Positions 36,501-47,500 of a stretch of 64,000 nucleotides of DNA are shown here, in pieces. Source of the stretch: Calamus simplicifolius (taxonomy: Eukaryota; Streptophyta; Magnoliopsida; Arecales; Arecaceae); the NCBI GenBank assembly GCA_900491605.1, contig UESW01004566.1, positions 563,584-627,583 of the forward strand, read 5' to 3'. The translations under genes were made by a program, and so were the position numbers. The stretch's first letter is position 1; every line of letters starts with the position of its first letter. The notes beneath the pieces are model-generated. The model searched no databases. It was not told the origin of the DNA and saw only the letters and a list, made by a program, of their open reading frames with translations.

Positions 36501-37111
36501 TAGTCTGAGGTCTTTTAACTGTTTCATTAAAAGGCTTCTGTCCTCTGATGGAACCATCCTTGATCACTTGAGCCATTTTCAAAACAACTCCTGCAAAATA
36601 ATGATCAAATTCTTGATGGAAATGCACATAGGAAGGTACTGGCGTGAAGAAGGAGAACTTTGCTTTGCAAGCAAAACAAGAAAGTATCAATAATACTATC
36701 TACGTCAAGATCCTTCCAAAAGATAGAAGCATACACAAAAGCACAAAAGCATACCGAAATCTTTGTCAGCATTCGCTGAGTAAAAAATTCCAGATATTAT
36801 AGACCCATTCTTCACGAGGACTTCCACACGCTGACCAATAAGACAAGTTGTGACATATATCAGTCGATCATGTAAAGGACCTGCAGCCCCTCCTACTTTG
36901 CTTCCATTTGCTAAACCTATATGAGAAGTCTGTTAGAACTAAGAACAGGCAACATAACAAGCAAGACTTGAATAATCTCACCAGAATTACCCAAATTAGC
37001 AGAAGTCGGCTTTCCAGAGTGCATCCTATTAGCCCCCGTCTCTCTATCAACTCTCCTACGGCCGACGCCATTGGCAGAAGATCTGGGCGGCACGGCTTGT
37101 TGGAGATTCAT
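27113..37111 (-). CDS. CID3/4: Ataxin-2 homologue, PABP-interacting (CID3/CID4 type)
   Basis: This spliced gene encodes a cytoplasmic mRNP protein. Plant ataxin-2 homologues bind poly(A)-binding protein through a PAM2 motif and act in mRNA handling. I place coding exons at 36982-37111, 36755-36916, 36460-36590, 36039-36225, 35296-35473, 34974-35204, 34105-34137, 34016-34044, 33839-33878, 33676-33709, 28534-28823, 28217-28360, 27315-27413 and 27113-27175. All have GT/AG borders and matching phases, except inside the fourth. Exon 1 starts MNLQQAVPPRSSANG. Exons 2-3 are the ataxin-2 LSm domain (LIYVTTCLIGQRVEVLVKNG, FGVVLKMAQ), and exons 4-6 carry LsmAD (KWDQFETNETLFGVK, IEASRIAREIEGEE, ERGVYVHEDFDLDEE). 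The PAM2 core LNPNAK occurs at the end of exon 11 and again in exon 12. Exon 13-14 encode a Pro/Gln/Tyr-rich end. The fourth exon has stops. The final exon is not found; readthrough of exon 14 would stop near 27039. The longest intron (28824-33675) holds a Gypsy remnant and a MITE. Confidence 0.88.
27516..27583. repeat. (AT)n microsatellite in an intron
   Basis: About 34 uninterrupted AT units in the intron between exons 12 and 13 of the ataxin-2 homologue. Confidence 0.95.
29055..29110. repeat. GT and CATA microsatellites in an intron
   Basis: A short GT run (29055-29068) is followed by atgtat and acat words to 29110, in the long intron of the ataxin-2 homologue. Confidence 0.8.
29450..29892. 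mobile_element. hAT-type MITE, 443 bp, in the ataxin-2 intron
   Basis: The ends are taggggtgagc and gctcactccta, inverted repeats with one mismatch. They are flanked by 8-base near-identical duplications cccagaac (29442-29449) and cccaaaac (29893-29900). The interior is made of alternating aaaccgaacc and ggttcggtt words, so the whole element can fold on itself. Terminal gggtgagc, 8-bp duplication and lack of coding capacity fit a non-autonomous hAT element. Confidence 0.82.
30258..30505 (-). repeat. Truncated left LTR of the Gypsy remnant
   Basis: Only the inner 248 bases of the LTR remain, matching 32171-32415. The homology stops abruptly at cttca, showing the deletion junction with the gag/pol remnant. 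Confidence 0.8.
30998..31378 (-). pseudogene. Gypsy gag remnant
   Basis: The minus-strand frame reads PLYAQGSTRTWFNSLKLGSI, then SFDELSCLFISQF and KNYLGHFNTAILEV, the core of the retrotransposon gag (capsid) domain. The same region continues leftwards, with breaks, to a CRFHWDYGHDTEEC cysteine/histidine block near 30690-30730. Stops on both sides prevent a full gag. Confidence 0.85.
32171..33067 (-). repeat. Right LTR of the Gypsy remnant with 27-bp repeats
   Basis: It starts at the tgttgtcg border and runs to about 33067. In 32798-33014 the phrase ctcggtctggccgagg recurs with a 27-base period (starts at 32825, 32852, 32879, 32906, and, after a short insertion, 32945 and 32972). In element orientation this array lies in U3, where enhancer-like repeats are often found. 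Confidence 0.7.
34513..34766. mobile_element. hAT-type MITE, 254 bp, in the ataxin-2 intron
   Basis: It is flanked by perfect 8-base duplications atttatac (34505-34512 and 34767-34774). The ends are caagg and ccttg, inverted, with further palindromic words (ggttcggtatggttcag against ctgaaccggtgg). It has no coding capacity. These are the hallmarks of a non-autonomous hAT insertion. Confidence 0.85.
36039..36225 (-). pseudogene. Broken fourth exon of the ataxin-2 homologue
   Basis: The exon enters in frame as DASLSSDEFMNGHAREK and runs to VEVERELEHWT, then meets two consecutive TGA codons at about 36091-36096. The conserved residues that should follow (PDEDVPACPELE) are present in a second frame, and IFDGTRN in a third. 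Splice sites at both ends are intact, and the neighbouring exons join in phase only if the missing or extra bases are corrected. Either the assembly has small indel errors here or this allele is disabled. Confidence 0.8.
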
Positions 37112-37774
37112 TCTCCGCTACAGATTCTGCCCAAGCATGGAACAATCAGAAGATAATTCATCAATCACATCTAAGGATAACAATTTGATTTAGATGCAGG
37201 GCAGATGAAGAACGAGTATTTACAAAAATCCTTTTTTTTTTTTTTGCTTGGTAGAATGTGTCGCTCGTGGAGGGATTAGGGAATGATCAGCTTTCTAAGA
37301 ATCGCTAGAGCCTCTACACTTTTTTATAGCAAATATGAAGCCAAATACCGGAAACTACAAGAAAGGATCACCTCGTACCAACACAAATCGTGAGAATATA
37401 ACGACAGGTGATCAAGAAACTTAAAGATTACATTGTTGGGTCCAACAGACAAGTATTCCAAGAAGCACAGATGCTCTAATGCTCGAATAAGCTTGAAAAC
37501 CTAGAACGGAAGCAAAACCGAAGCGGAACGATAACTAAGAACTTAATTGGAGGAAGACCAGAGATAACATATAAGTCCTAAAGGCAGGCCGAGATGGTCC
37601 GACCCAGCCCGATCAAACTAGGGCACATGTCCAGACCATGCCATAGTCGACGCAAAAACGAGGGGAAAGAGAAGGGCAGCGATTATGTTAAGCGGCAGCG
37701 ATGATGTTGAGCGGCAGCGATGGCCGCCGGAATCCCGGAAGTAAGGGGACCGATGTGGAGAAACAGCGAGAGGG

Positions 37775-37778
<4 letters not shown>

Positions 37779-37807
<29 letters not shown>
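37779..37807. repeat. (GA)n microsatellite upstream of the ataxin-2 start
   Basis: About 14 GA units in the GC-rich region between the probable transcription start (near 38025) and the ATG at 37111. In gene orientation it is a CT tract, frequent in plant 5' UTRs. Confidence 0.9.
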
Positions 37808-37811
<4 letters not shown>

Positions 37812-38053
37812 GAGAACAAGAGGGCCGCCTACCAGATCGGGCGAGGGCGTCGTCCTTCGGTGAGCAACAGGGGAAGATAGAGAAGAAATTAGAGGAGGAG
37901 AAGGAGGAAGACGACAACGACGACGCAGAGGGGGCGAGGTACCAGATCCGGCGACCGGCTTCCCTTGCGAGCGGCGGTGGGAAAAGAGCGGAGGAAGCGG
38001 CGCTAGAGTTTGTTCTCCCGGGGAGAGTAATTTGTCGATCAACGCCGCGTTCG

Positions 38054-38062
38054 TGTATTTAT
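38054..38062 (-). promoter_or_regulatory. Candidate TATA element of the ataxin-2 gene
   Basis: On the minus strand cataaatac precedes a GC-rich leader starting about 30 bases on. The distance to the ATG (900 bases) implies a 5' UTR intron. Donor-like ctg|gtacct near 37936 and ctg|gtaggc near 37830 would suit, but the exact leader splicing is unclear. Confidence 0.4.
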
Positions 38063-38069
38063 GCACGAC

Positions 38070-38977
38070 TTATTTTTTATAATTTATTTTTGCCAAAAAT
38101 AAAAAAATAAATAAATCACAATATATGGGAGGAGAGAGTACTATTTTATTTTATAATGTTTACTTCCTTAGTAAACTAAAAAGTAAAAACCATAATTGTT
38201 ACCTCCTCCACGCCTTGTTAAATGATTGAGTGGAGTTAGATTCAAATCGGACCTAATTATTGATGGAATTAAATTTGTAGTCAATAAATCATTCGAATAT
38301 ATTTAGTTTAAATTTAAAATATTATAATAGAATTAAATATCAAACTATTATTTTATTATTAAATTAAATGGAATCAACTTAAATTTAAATTTTATTCTAA
38401 AACTTTTAGTTCTATTCAAATAAATGAATATTTAAGTTTATTAATTATAATCTTTAAAATATTTATTATACTTAAATATATTATAAATTAGGATTCATTA
38501 AAAATAATATATATATATATATAATTAGGAAAAAAAATAAGGATATCTAATTGTTAACATGATAAGGAGAATTTTAATTATAATTTATTTAATAATTTAT
38601 AAAAATAATTGGAGTAAATATATTATTATCTAATTAAAATTTATGAGTAAATAAATTGGGTTTGAATCAAGTCGAAAAAAAAATGGGACCTAAACCCAAT
38701 CTAAAATTTATTGGATTCAATTTTAAACTCGATCCAACCCATAGGTTTCTAAATATAAGTTAAGTTTGATATAATTAGATCACTTGATCCAACCCATAAA
38801 TCTCTAAATATAGGTTGAGTTTAATCTAATTAGGTCAGAATTGAGTTAAATTATGAGTTGATCTAACCCATTTGTAGCCTACTTTGCTATGACACTCATT
38901 ACCTCATCATTCATCATATTATTATTAAAAACATTGTTATTCCCATCGCAAGGTCCACAATATCTGTACTATCATTA
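38070..38977. other. AT-rich intergenic DNA left of the gap
   Basis: Very AT-rich, with short repeats such as the pair of caacccataaatctctaaatata-type phrases around 38740-38830. No gene seen. Confidence 0.55.
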
Positions 38978-39679
38978 NNNNNNNNNNNNNNNNNNNNNNN
39001 NNNNNNNNNNNNNNNNNNNNNNNNNNNNNNNNNNNNNNNNNNNNNNNNNNNNNNNNNNNNNNNNNNNNNNNNNNNNNNNNNNNNNNNNNNNNNNNNNNNN
39101 NNNNNNNNNNNNNNNNNNNNNNNNNNNNNNNNNNNNNNNNNNNNNNNNNNNNNNNNNNNNNNNNNNNNNNNNNNNNNNNNNNNNNNNNNNNNNNNNNNNN
39201 NNNNNNNNNNNNNNNNNNNNNNNNNNNNNNNNNNNNNNNNNNNNNNNNNNNNNNNNNNNNNNNNNNNNNNNNNNNNNNNNNNNNNNNNNNNNNNNNNNNN
39301 NNNNNNNNNNNNNNNNNNNNNNNNNNNNNNNNNNNNNNNNNNNNNNNNNNNNNNNNNNNNNNNNNNNNNNNNNNNNNNNNNNNNNNNNNNNNNNNNNNNN
39401 NNNNNNNNNNNNNNNNNNNNNNNNNNNNNNNNNNNNNNNNNNNNNNNNNNNNNNNNNNNNNNNNNNNNNNNNNNNNNNNNNNNNNNNNNNNNNNNNNNNN
39501 NNNNNNNNNNNNNNNNNNNNNNNNNNNNNNNNNNNNNNNNNNNNNNNNNNNNNNNNNNNNNNNNNNNNNNNNNNNNNNNNNNNNNNNNNNNNNNNNNNNN
39601 NNNNNNNNNNNNNNNNNNNNNNNNNNNNNNNNNNNNNNNNNNNNNNNNNNNNNNNNNNNNNNNNNNNNNNNNNNNNNNN
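38978..39679. other. Assembly gap (Ns)
   Basis: 702 undetermined bases. Open frames that cross it are meaningless. Confidence 0.99.
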
Positions 39680-39957
39680 AGGGCTGCCGCCCTATGATGA
39701 GAGAAGGGAATTTTTTGGGAGAAAAGAATCTGTTCTCTATTCCATCCAAACCCTAGAGACTAGAGTTTAAATACATCCACGAAGTGGGCCAGGCCCAACT
39801 CAACAAAAAAACTCCCATGGACTAAACCAATGAGATTAAACTAATCCCCAAGCCCGTGTACACCCGTGACTTGATTTAATCTCAACCCTTGGACTCAAAC
39901 CCAGTCCAATACAAGTTAGCCCATCTGGGCCTTGATAGCACCACACCAGGCCCAACA
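39680..39957. repeat. Possible LTR fragment at the right edge of the gap
   Basis: The sequence ends caggcccaaca and is rich in gggcc and ggcccaa words typical of plant LTR ends (inverse tgttgggcctgg). It differs in composition from the surrounding AT-rich DNA. The other end would be inside the gap, so this remains a suggestion. Confidence 0.35.
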
Positions 39958-39959
39958 AT

Positions 39960-41073
39960 TATGATACAGTAATTCTAAATCATCATCATTCAACTCAATG
40001 GCGCTAAACTTGTCCTTGAGGTTAGGCATTTACAATTATTGATACATTGTGATCTTATATTGATGTTTAAGGTTAAAATTCTCAACATCTATAAAGAAAT
40101 CTTAAAAAAAAGAGAGAGAAGATTAAAGATGAGGTGGTGGCTTGTGTTCCATCCAGAGGCATGCTTCTTTGGGTGCGACATGACAGTTTCACACGAAATT
40201 TTATATCATGAATATCATAGCATTTAAGATGGATCACTTCTTGTTTACAAAGTAATTTAGAGTTTTGATTAATGAATACTTTCATCATGAATATTAATAA
40301 GAGTTTTAATCATGCATTTTATTATAATATTATGTTCTTATGAATATAATATAATATAATATGATTTATTAATAACTTATCATTTATGTATGATAACTAA
40401 TATTATAACTCAATATAAAATATCATAATAAATAATTTGTAATAACGATAAAGTATCATGGTAATTAGAGAATATATCATGCTATTTATCATGGATGGCC
40501 AAAGATTTCAATTACTGGATACAATATATGGAATATAATAATTTTAGATCACCAAATGCCCCTTAAGATTGTCTAGGTTGTGCTCATGAATGTTTATTAG
40601 GTAATGAAAATTAAATCGGCTACCTTGCTATTCCAAGTCAATGGAACGTAGATTACTAGAACCATGCAGGCCTGTTGCACTTTTAAAAACAAAGCAGGGC
40701 GAAGTGCATTGGTTGGTAGATGTAGGCCAGCTGGTTGATCATGAAAATAAATAAAAAATATTATAATAACCAGAAAGATGATGCTGCAATCATAAAATGA
40801 AATCATGAATTTATCTTTAGCCATCCATACTGGTCTAAGGCCACCTTCTTAAGAACCATTTTTATGACAATGTATTGAATTTTTCAGAATCCTCCTCCTT
40901 TAGATTCTGCAATTTAAGATGGAATTGCTATCTATATTAACTTCTGCACTAAATAGCTTAAACCTCTATATTGCTGCACATAATTCAATCTCTGCACGGA
41001 GATTGTCCTAAAGGTAATTATGAAACAATTGAGAAGCTGAGGAAGTTGGGTCATGGGACAAATGCCATTTCTC
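39960..41073. other. AT-rich intergenic DNA, no gene seen
   Basis: Contains ataat-type simple repeats near 40320-40370 and nothing I can call a gene. Confidence 0.55.
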
Positions 41074-41091
41074 AAAGCAAACGGGTAACTT

Positions 41092-42383
41092 CCCCTCTCT
41101 CTTTGGCCTACTTTCTCCAGCATCGATATTCCTAGCAGTATGAAGGTCAAGGATTTGATTTCTCAGGACTCCTCTGGTTGGCATATGAATATTGTTACTC
41201 AACTCTTTGGTCAGGAATTAACTCGACGAATCCTTGCTATTCCGCTTATTCGGGGGAATGTCACTGATACCAGATTATGGCGTAGATCTTCCCTGCCTTG
41301 GGCTCCTTTCAGAGACTTGATGAGTATTTATAGACCTTCTCCACATCGTACGATGGATGCTGGTTGGGTATGGAAGCTCCCTATTCATCCCAGGGTTCAG
41401 CTTTTTGTTTGGAAGCTACTGTGGGATTGTATTCCAACTTATTCCTTCCTTGCTAATAGGGGCCTTCATATTCAGTCTATTTGCCCCTTGTGTCGTCAGA
41501 AGGAGGATACTATCGATCATGTTATATTTAACTGCCCCAGAGTTAGGGGAATATGGAAGAGTGTGGGTTATGATTGTCGTGCTGATGCTGCGGGCTCTCT
41601 GAGATCTATGTTTTTGCATATTCTTCGACAGGGCAGACAGTGCCAGACCGGCTTATGGGCTGCTACTGCTTACCATATCTGGCTATCACGGAATCTTCTC
41701 ATCTTCACTGATGAATCTTCTCCTTCCTTCAGGGTTGTCCGGAAAGCTAGGCTGTTATCGGTTGATTTCTCTTCTCGTCAGAATGTTCCTGTATTTGGCA
41801 GCCCTGGCCACTGGGGATCCTCTACTGCTGCGGTAGCGGACCGGCATACGGTCTTCATCTCCTGGGAGCCCCCCCTCCAGGGTTTGTCAAACTTAATTTT
41901 GACGGTAGTGTTCGCGGCAGGCTTTCTGGTTCTGCGTTCCTTATTCATGGGCCTGCTGGTGATTTGTTGGCAGCTGGTGGTTTTGGTAGTCTTGACCTAT
42001 CAGTTCCTCTTGCTGAACTTTATGCTGCTTGGGCCGGCATTCTTTATGCTATTAGATCCCTGCATGCTCTTAATCTGATTATTGAGGGCGATTCTCTTAC
42101 AGTTATCCGATGGATCCAGAAGGATAACTTTTCTCAAGCTCCTGTCAACCCCTTGATCCTTGATATATGGGCTACCTTGCGGGATGTTGATAGAGTCCAA
42201 ATCCGACATGTTTATCGCGAAGCCAACTCTGCAGCCGATTGGGTAGCGACGGAGGTAGCTCATCATGGTGGTTATAGGATTTGGTCTCAGAGTGATTCTT
42301 AATCAAATTCTGCATTCTGACTTATCTGGGCTGACTCACACTAGAGTGGTGTGATCGCCCGCTTGTACCAAAAAAAAAAAAAA
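41092..42383 (+). mobile_element. 5'-truncated LINE (L1 type)
   Basis: A 1.3-kb insertion bordered by an 18-base duplication (aaagcaaacgggtaactt, 41074-41091 and 42384-42401) and ending in a poly-A tail, both marks of LINE insertion. Only the 3' end of ORF2 is left. Its last 60 bases (ctgactcaca, tgatcgcccg, tgtacc before the A tail) match the 3' end of the longer LINE at 54084-60010, so the two belong to one family. Confidence 0.93.
41140..42302 (+). pseudogene. LINE ORF2 C-terminus: zf-RVT and RNase H
   Basis: The first frame (41140 to about 41868) has the zinc-binding reverse-transcriptase-associated region: WVWKLPIHPRVQLFVWKLLW, then CPLCRQKEDTIDHVIFNCP. The RNase H domain follows in another frame (KLNFDGS near 41890, AELYAAWAGILYAI, EGDSLTVI, HVYREANSAADWVA), with its stop at 42300-42302. 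The frame changes at a run of seven Cs near 41868. The domain set zf-RVT plus RNase H is typical of plant L1 elements. Confidence 0.9.
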
Positions 42384-42490
42384 AAAGCAAACGGGTAACT
42401 TATTTTTGGCTTCTAATCTACCTTCCCTCCACCTGTAGTGTTCCTATGATATATTGTCCTCAATTGGATCATTTTACATTAATTTATGTC

Positions 42491-42499
42491 ATGCATGAA
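42491..42499. repeat. Direct repeat atgcatgaa at the left Gypsy border
   Basis: Nine bases directly before the left LTR; the same nine directly follow the right LTR at 53786-53794. They serve as the target duplication, although 5 bases is the usual length for Gypsy elements. Confidence 0.7.
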
Positions 42500-43445
42500 T
42501 CTGATACGACTGGCCGTTTCCCCCGGAGTAGTATTATCTTCTGCGCGATTTTCGAAAGCAATGATGTGACAACAAAACCCAAAGCCTCCAGCATCGGTCT
42601 TCGGAACCGGCCTCCAGCGTCGCCTCCAGAGCCAGACAGCCAGCGTCGGCCTCTTGAGCCAGACAGCCAGCATCGGCCTCTTGAGCCAAACAGCCAACGT
42701 CGGTCTCTTGAGCCAGACAGCCAGCGTCGGCCTCCAGAGCCAGACAGCCAGCGTCGGCCTCCAGAGCCAGACAGCCAGTGTCGGCCACCAGCGCCGGCCC
42801 TCGGTGTCGGCCTCCAGCGTCGGCCCCCAGCGTCAGCATCAAAGACCAACTACGCGTTGGCACCAGACCTCCAGCGTCAGCCATCAGCATCGGCCTCCAA
42901 CATTGGCCACAGGTGTCGGCCTTAATAAGTCCCAGTACTGAAGCTTTGGTTCCGGCATCCGGCACTGCCACCCAGCGTCGTCCCCCAGTGTCGACCTTCA
43001 TACAAGGATTAGTCTTGGGCAACTGACCCCGCGATCTAAGGACTACTGCCGAATAGCTCGGGCGTGTCAGCCTGATCAGCAGTTACCACTATAAGCGGCC
43101 CCTATTCAGCAACAGTCCAACAACTCACCGTTCGATGAAACATCACAATGAAATGGATTCGACGGTTCCAACAGACCAAGGTATACGGGATTCCCAACAG
43201 GTATAAAGAGAGGACCCGAGCTCCATGCAGGGGTCTCTCTCTCTCTCTAAAAAAACTTGCTCTACAATAATTCTACAAACATCATATCCTTGTTCGATGA
43301 CTCACTAACTTGGGCGTCGGAGGGTCCCCGCCGAAACCACCGGTCCGGGACTTTTTGCAGGCTCTTGGAGGAAGACGGCGGCCTTTCTACGCACCCGGTG
43401 ATTCCAGCCTGCCCGACGTTCATCATACGTGATTCGGCCGCAACA
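42500..43445 (+). repeat. Left LTR of the Tat element
   Basis: It starts tctgatacg and ends ggccgcaaca. It contains six 27-bp units (starts near 42629, 42656, 42683, 42710, 42737 and 42764, gagccagacagccagcgtcg), a TATA box (ggtataaag near 43200) and a CT tract just after it, where transcription should begin. Confidence 0.92.
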
Positions 43446-43524
43446 GATTGGCGCGCCAGGAAGGGGAGGTGCATACCAGGTCAAAAATTCTCCCTGGAAT
43501 CCCTCCAGTTTTGCAAAGGAAGCG

Positions 43525-44496
43525 ATGGTGACCACGCGAGCGCAAGAGGCTTCCTCTAGCCAGGCCACCGGGCATATCCCGCGAGTTGAGCATTCGGAGG
43601 CCAACCCCCATGCTCCACCCCTCGCGCCGACAAGCCAACCCGACCGGCTTGATGTTCTAGCCCATCAGGTCCAGGATCTGACGACGATGGTCCGGGGGCT
43701 GCAAGAGCGTTATGTGGCTGCTGTAACTCAACCCCCGGTGATGGGCGAAGGGGTGCGAGGAACAGTTCAGTCTCACCAAGGAGGGACCCCGCCTGAGGTC
43801 TCTCACTGCTCACCCCCCGAACCTCACCACCAAGGGACCTCAAAGCGACGACGGTCTTCCTCCCGCCGCTCCGGTCGTTCCCACCGCCGACTGGAAGAAA
43901 AGGAGTCCAAGCGGGCACATTCTCTGCGTCGGCGATCCTCTTCTTCCGACTCATCCCAAGGGACCTCGAAGCGACGACGGTCCCCTTCCCGCCGCTCCGG
44001 TCGTTCCCATCACCGACCTGAGGAAAAGGAGTCCAAGCCAGCACATTCTTTGCGCCGGCGATCTTCTTCTTCCGACTCATCCCGAGGTAACACTCCTCGG
44101 ATAACCATCCGTCGGGCCGAGCAAAGGCTTGACGAGTACCATCGGCGGTTGGACGAACTCAGCCGTCGGATAGCCGATCCCTGTGCAGCGGAGTATGAGC
44201 GTCGCCCCCCGCTTTCTCACCATATCATGGAGGAACCGATCCCCCTTCGGTTCCGTCTCCCTCAATTGGATCCATATGACGGAACGACGGACCCCCTGGA
44301 CCATCTGGAAAGCTACAAAGTCCTCATGCAGGTCCAGGGGGCGACAGATTCCTTATTATGCGTCGCCTTCCCAGCCACGCTCCGTAAGGCGGCCTGCGCA
44401 TGGTACTCCCGTCTGCCCCCACGCAGCATCAACTCGTTTCGACAACTTGAGCGGTCCTTCCGGGCTCATTTTGATGCCTGTCGAAAGATCCCCTGA
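43525..44496 (+). pseudogene. Tat-element gag, interrupted by a TGA codon
   Basis: It starts at MVTTRAQEASSS. An Arg/Ser-rich N-terminal half contains two copies of a GTSKRRRS / RRSGRSHRRLEEKESK block, about 40 residues each. The capsid-like domain follows (IPLRFRLPQLDPYDGTTDP, ACAWYSRLPPRSINSF). The frame meets TGA at 44494-44496 within otherwise conserved sequence, and a frame change follows near 44540; the rest of gag then runs into the pol frame. Gag forms the particle in which reverse transcription takes place. Confidence 0.88.
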
Positions 44497-44570
44497 GTCG
44501 CCGATAGCCTCTTCGCTGTCCAGCAGAGGAGCGGTGAGCCTTAAAGGATTTCGTCGCTCGATTTAAGGAA

Positions 44571-47500
44571 GTGGCGCTGGAGGTGTACAACCTGGAGGAC
44601 TCTGTCGCCACCTTGGCCCTGAAGAGGGGACTTCGCCCATCCAGATTTGCTTACTCTCTGGATAAGAAGCCTCCGCGTTCCTACGCCGAGCTTCTAAGCC
44701 GGGCACAGAAGTACATTCGCGCCGACAAAGCAGATTCTTCCTGGAGAGAAGTTGACAAGAACCCCGGGCACAAACCGCCGCCTTCTGACCGCGCTGGTGC
44801 ACAACCTCGGAAGCCCGAGCTTCCACGACGCTCGGATCGCCGACCACAGGCGCTGGTTCCTAAAGAGCAGTTCACTCCCCTCATGGCCCCCATCTCTCAC
44901 ATCCTACTAGAGATTGAGGAGGAACCATATTTCAAGCGTCCGGCTCCCCTGAAGTCAAGTGGCCCCCGCAACAAGGAGTTTTATTGCCGATACCACCGGG
45001 ACTACGGCCACGACACCGAAGACTGCCACCATCTAAAAAAGGCTATCGAGGAGCTGGTTCAGCAAGGCCACCTGGGCAAGTTCGTTCGAAGAGGGAACCT
45101 CCCCGCGACGGGCCCCATGGTGCCTCCAGGTCACCCGGCTGGCGTAGATAATACCCCAACTGAAAAGACCATAGCTATGATCTCTTGGGGAACGGACGGC
45201 GGTTCAAAGAGGCCGCGAGAGGGAATAGACTCTGTAATACCTTTCTTCGGAAAGGATCTAGATGGGGTAGTTAATAAACACGACGACAGTGTCGTGGTTT
45301 CCATGACTATAGCTAAACACCCTGTAAAAAGAATTCTAATTGATAGTGGGAGCTCTGTGGATGTCTTAAGTTACGAGGCTTTTGTTCGGATGAACTTGTC
45401 AAGATCTTTACTCAGACCTGTTGCCACACCGCTAATGGGCTTCACGGGAGACTCAGTGAACGTCGAAGGCGAGATTGCTCTCCCCGTCACGGCTGGAACT
45501 CCTCCGTGTCAGAGCACGGTGGTAATAAACTTCTTGGTGGTCCGGGTCCCGCTGGCTTATAACGCCATCTTGGGAAGACCGGGGCTGAATCTGCTGGACG
45601 CCGTAATCTCCACCAAGAGACTATTGGTGAGGTTCCCTACTAATGAAGGGATCGGAGAAATGAAGGGGGAGCAAAGCCCACCTCCGCCCTGCTACCATCT
45701 GTCGCCCAGTCCGCTGAACGCCGAGTCGGCGACCGCCTCTGAGTCACTCGATCCTAGGGAGTTGGGAAGAAGGGGGGAGCCGGCAGAGCACCTTCTAACC
45801 CTCCCCTTGGGTGATGACCCAGCAAGGACCGTTCAGCTGGGGGCATCGCTCCCGGAGGAAGTACGTCATCAACTTCTTACTTTCCTACGGACCAACACGG
45901 ACGTTTTCGCATGGTCATCCTCAGACATGCCAGGCGTCCCTGAAGAAGTTATCACCCATCAACTTAACCTCAAAACAGGGTGTCGGCCGGTCCGACAGAA
46001 AAAGAAAAACTTCGCTCCGGACAGACAGAAAGCTATCGACGAGGAGATCCGCAAGTTAATGGCTGCAGGCCATATTCGGGAGGTCCACTACCCCGAATGG
46101 CTGGCTAATGTGGTTCTGGTATGCAAGGCCAATGGAAGTTGGAGAATGTGCGTAGACTTCACTGACCTCAACAAGGCATGCCCCAAAGACAGCTTCCCCC
46201 TGCCTCGAATCGATCAACTGGTGGATGCTACATCCGGCCATGAGGTTCTTAGCTTTATGGACGCTTTCTCTGGATACAACCAGATCCGGATGAGCCCGGC
46301 GGATGAAGAAGCTACTTCCTTCATAACCGAAAAGGGGCTGTACTGCTACAAGGTAATGCCTTTCGGGTTAAAGAATGCGGGAGCTACTTACCAAAGGTTG
46401 ATGAACAAGGTCTTTGAAGGTCAGATAGGGCGTAACATGGAAGTGTACGTGGATGACATGCTAACAAAAAGTGTTCATGTCGGTAACCATATTGCAGACC
46501 TAGTAGAGACTTTTGACAGCCTTCGTCGGTACCAGATGAAGTTAAACCCTCGCAAATGTGCATTTGGGGTGACCGCGGGGAAGTTTTTGGGTTTCATGGT
46601 GACCCGGAGGGGGATCGAAGCAAACCCAGACAAAGTCCAAGTCATCTTGGACATGAGGCCTCCTGCCAATAAGAGGGAAGTACAACGCTTGACAGGAAGA
46701 GTAGCCGCCCTAAGCTGCTTCCTATCCAGGTCTGCTGAAAGGTGTCTGCCTTTCTTCAAGGCGCTTCGCCGAATCAACGAGTTCGAATGGACCAAAGAAT
46801 GCCAGGAGGTGTTCGAAGGGTTAAAGACATTCTTATCTATCCCGCCACTGTTGGCCAAGCCGACGAGCGGAGAAGAGCTCCTTCTGTACCTTGCGGCCTC
46901 TCCCGAGGCTGTTAGCTCCGTGCTAGTCCGTATGGACACTAGCGGCACACAAAGGCCAGTATATTATACGAGCAAAGTACTTCATGATGCAGAGACCCGC
47001 TACTCAAACATGAAGAAAATCGTCTTCTCATTGATCGTGTCTGCCCAGCGGCTGCGGCCATATTTCCAAGCCCACCCGATCGCGGTGATCACAGACCAGC
47101 CTCTGAAGGCGGTTCTGGCTCGTCCAGATACTTCCGGCCGGCTGGCAAGGTGGGCCCTCAAGTTGGGGGAGTTCAATATATCTTTCCGCCCCCGGTCGGC
47201 CATGAAGTCCCAAGTTCTAGCAGACTTTTTGGTTGAATGTACTTGGGGAATGGAGCCACCTGAAGAACCTCCTACGAACATTCAGTCCCTCGGAACCAGC
47301 GAAGACGAGTGGGTTCTCCACGTGAATGGGGCATCTAACTCTCAAGGGAGCGGAGCAGGCCTCATCTTGGCCAACTCGGACGGGGTTGTGACTGAATGTG
47401 CACTTCGCTTCCTCTTTCCAGCTACTAACAATCATGCGGAATATGAAGCTTTGTTATCCGGCGTAAGATTGGCTCGAGAGCTTGGGGTGAAACGCTTTAG

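Noticed and set aside
38889..39770. Open frames crossing the N run
   Set aside because: They exist only because Ns were read through; they contain no real sequence.
42446..43022. Repetitive open frames in the left LTR on both strands
   Set aside because: They are products of the 27-bp minisatellite, and equivalent frames recur in the right LTR at 52735-53366.
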